NCBI GenBank assembly: GCA_035610365.1
Contig: CM069432.1
Span: 113,727,529 to 113,791,528 of the forward strand
DNA length: 64,000 nt
Direction of reading: 5' to 3'
From: Aquatica leii
Lineage: Eukaryota; Arthropoda; Insecta; Coleoptera; Lampyridae
The notes beneath the pieces are model-generated. The model did not search any database. It worked only from the letters and a program-made list of their open reading frames with translations, and was not told where the DNA came from. Numbering within the stretch: the stretch's first letter is position 1; the number at the start of each line of letters is the position of its first letter. The position numbers and the translations under genes were made by a program. Positions 11,556 to 20,677 of the stretch are shown one piece after another.

Positions 11556-12240
11556 GGACAGCTGAATGGAGCGCAAACAGAGTTTTAAAACACAAACATG
11601 AAATTCAAATCTTTTTATCATTAAACAAGATAAATATCTTATTAATACCCGAGTCTCACCTGTACACAAGTGCGCAAGTATAACGCTTACAATCAGATGC
11701 AGAAAGGAATGCCAGAGGCGGAGCAACGGTAATAGTAAGAAAAACTCTTAAACACTATGAGCTATCTAAAATTGAAGAAAAATGTATACAAGCAACTGTC
11801 ATCATGATTGAAGATTAAGGAGGCCCACTATGTGTTTCAGCAATGTACTTTCCACCAAACAACCCTTAAAATAAACATTCTTTTATAAAACTCTTTAAGG
11901 CACTCGAAGCAAGATTTCTGGCTTGTGAGTATTACAATGCGAAACATAAAAGTTGGGTTTCAAGGTTATCGCCACTAGAAAGAGGTAGAATTCTGTATAA
12001 AGTAATTCACGAAATGCGTTTAAATCACCTGTCAACTTACAAACCGACATACTAGCCAACGGACCAAAATTGACTACCAGACTAGGCTTCTTTGTCGTTA
12101 AAGGCATATCTAAAAAACATCTGCAAATTGAAACAAATGAAGGTCTGCTTTCCGATCATGCTCCAATTATTGCTGCTATAATATCAAAACCAAAAAAAAC
12201 ACAACTATTTGGGATTGTTAATAAAACAACAAACTAGGAA
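11556..12240 (+). pseudogene. Endonuclease of the Jockey-type element
   Basis: Readable in shifting frames: FLSLNKINILLIPESHL (strand with the catalytic Glu), GGATVIVRKTLKHYELSK, CVSAMYFPPN, a CEYYNAKHKSWVSR piece equivalent to the GDYNAKH motif with GD changed to CE, NHLSTYKPTY, and LLSDHAPIIAAI at the end with the catalytic Asp-His pair. This order matches Jockey-clade AP endonucleases. Stops and frameshifts are numerous. Confidence 0.8.
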
Positions 12241-13140
12241 TTGTTCTAACAAATACTAAGAACAAATAAATCTGAACATTTTACTAAAATTGTCATAAGA
12301 TTTAGAATTAGCTATTGAGACATTTACGAAATAAATACAAAAAGAAACTTGGAAATCAACAATACAAAATAGCAGGTGTAAAAGAGTTCAAGAAAAATGT
12401 CCAGTTATACTAACAACTAAAATACTGAAAAAACGAAACTGAAAAAAATGGCAACTAATAAAACATCCAGAAGATAAAACAAAACTAAACAGAAAATGTA
12501 GAGAAGTGAGAGAAGTAATAAGAAAACATAACAACGACTCTTTTGAGTACAATCTAAGCAATCTAACTTCAAGTATAGATACAGACTATGCTTTATGGAA
12601 AACTACAAAAAAAATTTAAACGACCACAAAATCAAATACCGCCAATCAAAACAGAAAATTAAAAACAGATCAGGAAAAAGCAAATGCGTTTGCTGAATAC
12701 TTAGAAGACATTTTCCAGTGTCTACCAGAACAGAACAATACAGATATATAAATATTTAACCACTCCAAACCAATTGGCTCGAATACCTAAATTAGCAACA
12801 GCAAATGTAGTGACTAATATAATTAAAAACCTTAGGAAAAAGAAACCCCTCATGCATGACCTTATAATTACAGAAATAATAAACAATTTACCGAAAAAAA
12901 GAATAGTTTTTCTGACACAAATTGTTAATGCCATCGTGAGAACTAGATACTTTCCTTTTCAATGAAAAATTTCAGAAATTATATTAATTTCTAAGCTAGG
13001 AAAACCTATGCAAGACAAGCCAATTAATTTGTTGCTTATAATGTGGAAAATTGCAGAACAGCTTATTGCAAAAAGACTACAAACCTAAATATATACGAAC
13101 TCCGTTGTAGCTAATCGTCAGTTTGGATATCAAAATATAT
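12241..13140 (+). pseudogene. Linker and RT N-terminal region of the Jockey-type element
   Basis: The linker is Lys/Asn-rich. The frame at 12774-12965 keeps LATANVVTNIIKNLRKKKP, where Jockey elements have the conserved helix before the RT. It continues as ISEIILISKLGKPMQDKPIN and LLIMWKIAEQLIAKRLQ, the degraded counterparts of the RT motif 1 and motif 2 region. It is then cut by the inserted block at 13147. Confidence 0.7.
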
Positions 13141-13146
13141 ATATAT

Positions 13147-13540
13147 AATGATCATTTAAGTTCCGATAACGTTTGGACAAACGTCATCGCAGCACATCGA
13201 CGGTATTTTTAAACTACCCGCGTCGTTTTGGTACGATAAACATAACCACACCCGATAACATTACCTGCATATAAGTGTTCAAACTGGTTTAAACGGTTCA
13301 AACGTTGAAACCTTTCTTGAAACTTATAAGTCGTCAACTGTAAATTTTTATTATATATTTAAGGTAAATAAAGTATTTACCACAAACTATCGAAAAACAA
13401 CACAGGGATAACCTAAAATTGTGTTGTCACATAAATAACTTATTTGCGCACGCTCACAGAGTTAATATTTCTTTAGGTGTGTCAGGGTAAATTTAAAACG
13501 ATCATTTACTTAAATGATAATTTACTTTAATGATCATTAA
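13147..13540. mobile_element. Inserted block with inverted ends, MITE-like
   Basis: This block sits inside the RT trace of the Jockey-type element. Its left edge AATGATCATTTAAG resembles the inverse of its right edge (TTAATGATCATTAAAG). The inverted match is short and imperfect and no target duplication is clear, so it may be a MITE or a more complex rearrangement. Confidence 0.4.
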
Positions 13541-13872
13541 GCTTTCAGTGTGTCTAGGGTATTAGAGTCCTACCTAAAAGAAAGATACCTACGTTAAATA
13601 TGAAGATAACAAAGATTGATAATATAAAAACTGGCTTTCCACAGCGTAGTGTCCTAGGGCCAATTTTATATAGTATCTTTACAATAGACTTTTTGACCAC
13701 CAAAGAATCCCTAACTGCGACGTTTGCAGATAATACTACTGGATTGATCAAAAATAATAATTTAGAAGAAGCAACAAGAATATTACAAGACAACATAAAC
13801 AAAATAGTGAACTGGAAAAGCAAATGGAAAATACAAATAAACGTGGAAATTGCGAAAACAAACATGCATTAA
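13541..13872 (+). pseudogene. RT palm of the Jockey-type element
   Basis: The sequence LESYLKERYLR precedes a 90-codon open piece from 13600 containing TGFPQRSVLGPILYSIFTID (GxPQGSxLxPxLF motif) and TATFADNTTGL. The catalytic FADD has become FADN, losing the second Asp. The frame ends in MH at 13872 and no thumb or RNase H follows. Confidence 0.85.
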
Positions 13873-14425
13873 GTATGTTGCCAACCTACCGTTGTTTTAC
13901 AAAACATTAACATCACTAACTTGATTACACTATCGTTAAATATCACAACTTTAAAAGCTTATTTGTTTATTTTATTCAAAGTAGTAGTGAATGAGATATT
14001 TGTGATTTAGGATTTTATATTCTTTTAAAATACCTAACAATGTATAGGATGTTCTAAGAAAAGAAAATCATATTTAAAATTTGATATTCAATTGTTGGTT
14101 ACACTGTCGTAATCTATGTTAAAAATGCTTCAACTTTGCTAATTTAACCAAATTTGTAGCTTTAATAATAAAGAAAATAGCAACAGTAAACAGATAATTT
14201 TGGACACTGTTAATAAGTTGAAATATATCTTTTATTTTATGGTGGTTCAATATCTATTGTTTATTATAATTTTCTTATTTGTTTAAAAGTAGAACAACAT
14301 ATCAAGTGGCGGCTTGTGTGTTTTTTAGTGGGAGAGCACAACAGCAATTATTACATTACTTACATCTTACTTAATTACCTGTCTCTGTAGTTGTGTGATA
14401 TCGTTTACTTCGTTAAGTTTTTGAT
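13873..14425. other. AT-rich stretch, no gene seen
   Basis: Nothing recognisable apart from its right edge, which leads into the Penelope-type tail motif. Confidence 0.5.
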
Positions 14426-14428
14426 TTC

Positions 14429-14515
14429 TTTCGCACCCTGACGAAGCCCCTTGCGAAAGTGGGCAAAACGTTGGCAACTTCTATTACGACATAACACGGT
14501 CTAAACCCGAAAGAT
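14429..14515 (+). repeat. Penelope-type 3' tail motif
   Basis: CCTGACGAAGCCCCTTGCG is followed by a short stem and GCAAAACGTTGGCAAC, then CGGTCTAAACCCGAAAG. The same arrangement (CTGAAGATG, stem, GAAACGTC, then CAGTCTAAACCGAAAG) follows the recognisable Penelope-like fragment at 38966-39565. I therefore read this as the surviving tail of another such element. No coding remnant was seen next to it. Confidence 0.5.
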
Positions 14516-14927
14516 GTTCTAATCTTAGCATCTGATTGTCTGTGTTTTACTACTATCAAGTTACGAATTTTATTTCGGGAGTAAAACTGCTTTGTTTAAT
14601 TAAAACTGTCTATTTGCATGAAAGTGGCAACTGGCTAAAATTTGTTGAATGGATTTTATTTCTGGTTGTTCTTGTTCTAAATTTACCTAAATGTTTTTAA
14701 TAAAACACAAATAAACATAAGTTAACTAATATGTAAGAAGAATTTATATTATTCAGGAGCAAAAGTGCATTTAACACGTTCATAATTACTTGTCTAGCTG
14801 AATTATAATTGCTTTAAATAAAGCTCTTATTGCGTTATCTGTTACATTTAATCAAAATAAACACAAATAAATAATGAATATCGTGAATATAAGCAACAGG
14901 CTACTATGTTAAAATAGGTCAACATTG

Positions 14928-15040
14928 TTTCAAAACGAAAGAATGGTTGCAGAAACCAATTTTGTTTTGAATATCAATACATCGTCAAATTTCGAATTTA
15001 TCTGACGCGTTTATCAGCATTCTTTCGTTTTAGAACGAGC
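14928..15040. repeat. Short inverted-repeat (hairpin) sequence
   Basis: TTCAAAACGAAAGAATG near 14930 is inverted as CATTCTTTCGTTTTAGAA near 15019, giving a roughly 110-bp hairpin. Possibly a very short MITE; no target duplication was identified. Confidence 0.4.
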
Positions 15041-15069
15041 TATAAGAAAAAAACATTTCTACTAAACTA

Positions 15070-15209
15070 AACCGGCTGTTTTATAACTACTTTAGCTTTT
15101 AAAGTTACTCTTTAGAACACTTTTAAGTGGTTTGTACAAAAACTAAAGCCTCTATGAAGCGTTTAAGTAGCTAAAAATTCCGCAGTTATGTAGTTGTTAG
15201 AGCGCTCCT
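15070..15209. repeat. AAGTAGCT-rich repeat flanking the Harbinger element (left part)
   Basis: Contains the motifs AAGTAGCT and GAAGCGTTTAAG. Similar motif-rich sequence occurs on the other side of the Harbinger insertion (16246-16390) and again at 17585-17865. The Harbinger element appears to have landed inside an older repeat of this family. Confidence 0.4.
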
Positions 15210-15212
15210 TTA

Positions 15213-16242
15213 TGGTCGGTTTCTGAAAAGACTTCATAAACTCGACATAACTATAACTAACGCTATTGGTCTGATAATTTGCAAGTAGCGTTTCTCAAAA
15301 CTTATCTACTCATAACTTATGCGTGGATTGTAATCTGCTAATAACTCAGTTCTACTTTTACTCGCTAGATGGATAACAGTTGTGGCTATACTCATAGTAT
15401 TTACTCAATGCTAGAAATAAGTCGTGCGGTGCCTAATTCAAATATAAGTTTACCTGAATTTATTAATCTGTATCTGAGTACATAAAAAACCGCATTTTGG
15501 TTATTCCATCTCTTTTTATTCAAAGGATTATCACTCATTTATTGTATTGCAGTAAGTGTAATGCAAAATGTCATTTTAACTTACAAAGAATTCATTTTCA
15601 ATTTCTGCGTTTGCTTTTGCCTAGAGGTATTTCTACCATTTGTTTTATTTTTTTCCATGAAGTGTTCGGGACTTAATAAATCGCGATCGCAAAACTTTTC
15701 CGACACGGATAAAAATATCTTGTTAAAACAAACACACAAACACAAAAAATTTAAATTTAATTGAAAATAAGAAAACGGGCGCAGTGAGCGTGTCGCATAA
15801 AACTATTGTATGGAATCAAATTAAAAAAGAATATAATGCTTTTGCTCAAACAGGCGATAACTGTGCTAAACAATTAGCAACTCTCCGAGGAAAAGATATA
15901 CCCATTCTACCAAATACGGTTTACACAAATAAAAGTAAAATAAACAATTTGTAAATAAACGAAGTCTTATAACCTTAGATTAGCTTAAAACGATGATGGT
16001 ATAGGTTATGTAGGTATGCTAAACAAAGAGCAAAGATGCTAGAGACAAGTTATACGTAACAATGCAAATGTACGCAGGCGTCACATAAACTATGTTTAGA
16101 TTATTCGCCAGATAACTTATTAGCCGTTTATGTGAAGTTTATGTATAGATAAAGTTTTGAGAAACGCCGAAATGCAGTTATGATGAGTTTATCGGTCTCA
16201 TAACGTTTATCAACAGATAAGTCACGTTCCAGAAACCGGGCA
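15213..16242 (+). mobile_element. PIF/Harbinger element with TTA target duplication
   Basis: The left end TGGTCGGTTTCTG and the inverse of the right end (TGCCCGGTTTCTG) form terminal inverted repeats. They are directly flanked by TTA on both sides (15210-15212 and 16243-16245), the 3-bp TWA duplication expected of PIF/Harbinger. The subterminal parts are also inverted: GCGTTTCTCAAAACTTATCTA near 15288 against its inverse near 16150. The element is about 1030 bp and carries a Myb/SANT-type frame but no nuclease gene, so it is non-autonomous. Confidence 0.8.
15657..15954 (+). pseudogene. Myb/SANT-like DNA-binding protein of the Harbinger element
   Basis: From ATG at 15657 the frame reads NFSDTDKNILLKQTHKHKK, matching helix 1 of the MSANTD3-type Myb/SANT domain. 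A stop and frame change near 15762 lead into IENKKTGAVSVSHKTIVWNQ, then IKKEYNAFAQTG and CAKQLATLRGKDI, the helix 2 and helix 3 region. Harbinger elements typically encode such a protein beside their nuclease to bind the element ends and carry the nuclease to the nucleus. Here it is damaged and the nuclease gene is absent. Confidence 0.75.
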
Positions 16243-16245
16243 TTA

Positions 16246-16390
16246 ATGCATTAAAATCGGGCTTATATAGCTGTTTGTGGTACTAGCAAAGCTTTAAAGA
16301 AGCTGTAAAGTAACCGTAAACCACCTTTCGGAAACAACTGTGCTGCTTAAATAGCTTTATTTTACTACCTTTAAGTAGCTTAAAAAATAA
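16246..16390. repeat. AAGTAGCT-rich repeat flanking the Harbinger element (right part)
   Basis: Contains TTAAGTAGCTTAAA near 16370 and AGCTTTAAAGAAGCTG near 16290. Probably the right part of the older repeat interrupted at 15210. Confidence 0.4.
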
Positions 16391-16494
16391 CCAAAGAAAA
16401 TAATAAATTAATTACTTATTTTACTTCTTCTCGTTTTGTCTACGTGTTTTACAGGTGTATTTTTGTTATATATTATTTTAAAAACGCAAATTTT

Positions 16495-16585
16495 ACTTTT
16501 TACCTTGGTCAGATTTGAACCCGCGATCTCCTACCTGATGGACTTGTCATCATTAGATATTCCGACTGAGCTATCCTATAACATA
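16495..16585 (-). repeat. tRNA-like SINE head
   Basis: Read on the minus strand, TAGCTCAGTCGG is an excellent RNA polymerase III A box and GGTTCAAATCT a good B box about 45 bases later. Between them TGATG and CATCA can form a 5-bp anticodon-like stem. The acceptor stem does not pair and the anticodon loop lacks the usual U33, so this is not a functional tRNA gene; a tRNA-derived SINE fragment or tRNA pseudogene fits best. Confidence 0.5.
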
Positions 16586-17584
16586 CATGTTATATAATTT
16601 GGTATAATTGATAAATTTTTGGAAACATTGTTGAGGTTAAGAAATGCATATTAAGTTTTATCACTAATTTTCCATTTTTTTAAGTATTTATTTTTGTGTC
16701 TGTGGATTGTTTGCTTATATTTATAAGGGAATAATACAAAACAAGGATTAAGTGTGGTTTAATTGGTATGTGCTTCAATAAATGTATGTTGTTTTTTTAT
16801 CCATTACATTTAAATTTTAGGTATAGTAGTTAAATAAGGATCAAGTATCATTTTATTCTATTTCTGTTTCGACACATATTTGTGCATAAAAATGAACTCT
16901 CACAACAGCACAGAGACAACGCTGTAATTTAAAGAGAAAGTTTCACAAAACCGAAATATGTTATTAAGATAAACCAGCAGTATTAGAAGTTGTTACCTAT
17001 CTAAGCTGGATACCATCTCAAAATATGGGATTTACAAGGGGTGTGATTTGTAAGCATATTAGAGATGTTTTGCACGAAAGAAAGAATACGAAAAAAAAAT
17101 TGAAGTAGTACGCAGTACAATTAGTTTTCAAACAGTGCACGTACTTATACTAAGTGATTAAATAAATAACCATTGAACGTTTGATTATGTGAAAACTAAT
17201 CGTACTTATATTTATTACATAATACTGAAAATCGACAAGACACGAACAACTGAATTAATAAAATATTTGACTTTCCCCTTTTTTTCTTTGGAAAACTTTC
17301 TCAAATATCTTCTTGACTGTGTAATGGTAGACCATCTATTACAAATGAATCTTTTTTATGAAGTCACAGTACAATTTGTCAATAAGGATTCAACATTGGT
17401 CATTGATTTTGTGTTGACAAATAAAAACCTCACTAAAAACACGTCTAAGATTACAAAATCCTACGAAAAAAGTAAAAGGAATAGGTTAAAACTAATGAAA
17501 ACAATGTAACAGCTGGTTTTGTTTGTCCCAATTTTTTAAGCTCTCCATTTTGTAAATATGAATGGCAATAAATGATTAATAAAA
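16586..17584. other. AT-rich stretch, no gene seen
   Basis: One 106-codon frame at 17189-17509 has no recognisable domain and has the composition of the surrounding AT-rich DNA. I do not call it a gene. Confidence 0.45.
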
Positions 17585-17865
17585 AAACAACAGCTACTTT
17601 AAAGTAACAAAGTCAACTTCAAGAAACAATAATACTAATAAAGAGGCATTGTTGAATGCTCTTGAGAAGCTGTCAATGAAGTAGCTGTTTAAGGGTGGTA
17701 AAAAAACTTTATAAGTGGTTCTTAAGTAGCTGAGCAATTTTATATTGGTACTTAAGCTCTAAAGAAGCTTCTTAAGTTGCCAATTAGCTACTTAAGCCAA
17801 TATCACTTCCTAACAGCCATTGAGTAGCCTAAAGTTCCACAATAAAGTAACGTTTTGCTCACTGG
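17585..17865. repeat. AAGTAGCT-rich inverted-repeat sequence
   Basis: Dense in CTTAAGTAGCT and its inverse AGCTACTTAAG, with a local palindrome GAAGCTTC near 17765. It shares motifs with the repeat on both sides of the Harbinger element, so is probably the same foldback-type family. Confidence 0.4.
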
Positions 17866-18182
17866 GAAAGCATAGGGAAAACAAATTTTTGATAGTTGTA
17901 ATTTCTTAACCTAATAATTGCAATAGTTGCTTGTAAGCCGTTATGACTGTACTAAATCGTTGTGTATCATAAATGTACATTAGTTTTGCATTTAACAAGA
18001 AATATTCAACTTGATTGTAATCATAACTACTTCCATAATGCCAATAAATATTAGCCTAGTTGACATAACAGAATATGTAGGTGACAGAATTAGATCGCTG
18101 AAAGAAGGGGAAGCTGTGTATAAAACAGGACATATAATTGGTTGTGGGTATTCAAATAACAGTGAGAAAGAAATAATATCAG

Positions 18183-18402
18183 TGTAAGACATTTTTTTGA
18201 ATTTGAATTTTGCGCGCGTTTACGCGGCGCGTGCCGGATGGTAGAGATCGGATGTCGTCGATGTTCATGCACGATACGATATAGATTATGATTATTATGT
18301 TAGTAGTAATGTACGCTTATGTTATGTTATAAAACGAAAATTATGGTAGTTATCTTTAGAAATAAATAATATCTACACTTATTTTATTATTAAGGTCCTA
18401 CA
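18183..18402 (+). repeat. Putative 5' LTR of Ty3/gypsy element A
   Basis: A region starting TGTAAGACATTTTTT and ending GTCCTACA lies directly ahead of a primer-site-like stretch (CTTCAGAAGTGGGATTTG) and the gag frame. It contains an AATAAA near 18361. There is no second copy in the window to confirm the boundaries. Confidence 0.4.
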
Positions 18403-18471
18403 AACTTCAGAAGTGGGATTTGATTTGGAATTTGCAATTGATTCGTCGCTTCATGAATTTATGATTGTCGA

Positions 18472-19486
18472 TTGTTCAAGTTCAAGATAGAAGCAAGCCG
18501 AGCAAGCGTTAATAAACGAAATCCAATCGGTGTTGAACCGGCCATTACTGTTGAACAATTTATACAAACTTCAATAACAGTATCCCGTAACTTAGATCAA
18601 GGTAAATTTAGTTCTAAGGACATATCTTCTTTAATACCTACATTTCGAGGCGATGGTGATGATGTCATAATGTGGCTTAAACGAATTGAAACTGTAAAAG
18701 ACCTTTATGAACCCAGTGATCGCATATTATTCTTAAGTTTAATTGGAAAATTAGAAGGAAAAACGTTAGAATGGTTTTATTCAAATGCAGAGAATATTTG
18801 ACGTTAAAGAAGACGCACTTAGTTTACTAAGAAAATTTGAACATAGAAAATGGAGAAGATCCGAAAAATTTACCGAGTATTTTGCTGAAAAGGTTTTATT
18901 AGGTAATAAATTAAATTTAAAAGAAGGTGACATGATTAATTATATTATTGATGGAATGGATAATCCGACCATGCAAGGTCAAGCAAAATTAAAGGAATTT
19001 ACCAATTTAAACTACTTACTTAAGATTATGAATGAAATAACGAATGTAGAATTACAATCAACTAGGCAAAACATTCCGAAGAAACCTATTAACCCACCAG
19101 CACTGTCAGTAATACCGGTGCGATCTACTGGCAATTCTTCATTTATCCGGCGCCCTACAGAAACGAAGTGTTATAACTGCAACATGACAGGACACTTTGC
19201 ATCTGCATGTCCGAAGCCCAGACGTAAGAAAGGAAGCTGTTTTAATTGTGGAGATGTTCACCACCAGGTTCGTGATTGCCGTCTGTTGGTTACTAGCCAA
19301 CCAATTCCTGCTTATAAGGTTTCTGTTTTATTTAAAGAACTTAATTTAGAATTTGATGTAGAAATTAAGTTAAAATTTTATGTTGTACCGTTACAAACTA
19401 TGCCATGTAAATGTTTATTGGGTCGAGACCTAATATCAAATGGGAATTTTAATGTGACCACCGCATGTATGATGTTATCGCTGTAA
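18472..19486 (+). pseudogene. Ty3/gypsy gag with protease remnant (element A)
   Basis: Two overlapping frames form one gag. The first (to 18801) holds the capsid motif FRGDGDDVIMWLKRIE and ends after KTLEWFYSNAENI. The second continues with DVKEDALSLLRKFEHRKWRR. One extra T in AATATTTGAC at about 18795 explains the break. The C-terminal part has two CCHC zinc knuckles: CYNCNMTGHFASAC and CFNCGDVHHQVRDC, with correct C-x2-C-x4-H-x4-C spacing. Then VVPLQTMPCKCLLGRDLI, the end of an aspartic protease, appears with the active-site half missing. No RT, RNase H or integrase follows. Gag would form the virus-like particle. No start ATG is present in the open frame. Confidence 0.85.
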
Positions 19487-20342
19487 TCTTTTGATGCCCG
19501 GTTGAATTTTAAAAAACGCAATCAAGTAGTAGTAAAACAAGTGTAATCATGTGTCGAGGCTTAATCTGTAAATCATTATTGTTTGAAAAATTACTTCCTT
19601 TCATATTACAATGAAGTATATACCAATTCAAACTTTATTGTTTTTCGATTATCATTAACTTAAAAAGTTTAATTTTATTATGAAATTATTTTGCAAATTC
19701 TTAATCAACATTTAAATAAAAGAGCAATTGTCAGTATCAATTACAACAATCTTTAATAGCATTTTAAAACTTCTTAGAGCGATGAAAAATAATTATTTTT
19801 GTTGGTTTTCTACACTATAACTAAAGTTTCATCTTTGGATCAATGTTATTTCTTAACAGCTTTTATGATAAAAAAATTAAACCTACCTTCTTAATTCGTG
19901 CAATGAACTGCTACTTACAGTTACAGAGCTGTGTATATATTAATCTAAAGCACATCGTAATAATCTATTAACATCATTTAGTAAGTTTAATTATTATATA
20001 TTATATACCAAGGTTGAAAAGTGCATTATTATAGTCCTCACATATAACAAGATTATATCGCGAGAATATTAACATTTGTTTTTTACGTGCAATCTTGAAA
20101 TAACAAACAATTTCAAAATCAAATTAATTTCTTTAAATAACGGTTTAAATACTTAAAATAATATCAAATGAAATATCTTCGTTTTCCTAGACCTTTTTGT
20201 ACATTTTTCTGAAACTTATAAAGTTATCAGAAAATGTAAATATATCCATTATTAACTAGTAGTTAATAATTACATATTATTTATTTAAAAAATTGCTACT
20301 TTGAGACCTACTAGGTACCATACGTAATAATAAAAGCCTATA
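19487..20342. other. AT-rich stretch, no gene seen
   Basis: No continuation of the gypsy pol region and no 3' LTR were recognised. Nothing else supportable. Confidence 0.5.
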
Positions 20343-20350
20343 ATGCTAGT

Positions 20351-20669
20351 TAGTGATAGGCTTTACCGGCTACTTTTTGGTCACCGGTGAATTGGCGACG
20401 GTTACGGTTGCTTTGAAGTCACCGTTACTTTTACAAGCGACTGATATCAGTTATAACTCGTAACTAAAAGAAAAAAAGGTCGTAAAAATTTTGACAACGC
20501 ATATAATGAAATTTGAATTTACAATGAAATTACTTAATTTGACCAATAGCCGTGCAGTAGTTACGGAATCACCGGTAACCGGTTTTGTATTTCTATTGGT
20601 CGCTAATATTTTAGTGATCCACAAGTAACAGCGACAAAGTCACCGGTAACAATTTTTAGCCCATCACTA
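20351..20669. mobile_element. hAT-type MITE with 8-bp target duplication
   Basis: The left end TAGTGATAGGCTTTACCGG and the inverse of the right end (TAGTGATGGGCTAAAAATT) match over the first 13 bases. The element is flanked by perfect 8-bp direct repeats ATGCTAGT at 20343-20350 and 20670-20677. Subterminal GGTCACCGGT and related CACCGGTAAC motifs recur in both orientations. Eight-bp duplications and YAGTGATGGGC-type ends are typical of hAT elements. It is 319 bp and non-coding. Confidence 0.9.
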
Positions 20670-20677
20670 ATGCTAGT

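Larger units (their letters stand above)
11300..13872 (+). mobile_element. Jockey-type non-LTR retrotransposon, decayed
   Basis: Endonuclease (about 11556-12240) is followed by a linker, RT fingers (about 12960-13100) and RT palm (13560-13862). It ends abruptly after the palm, so the thumb and 3' end are missing. The stretch 11300-11555 may be the end of the first ORF but has no clear motif. A block with inverted ends at 13147-13540 interrupts the RT. Confidence 0.75.

Noticed and set aside
16495-16585. Functional tRNA gene on the minus strand
   Set aside because: Acceptor stem does not pair, the T stem has mismatches and U33 is missing; only the promoter boxes are good.
17189-17509. 106-codon frame as a gene
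   Set aside because: No domain, AT-driven composition and no supporting signals.
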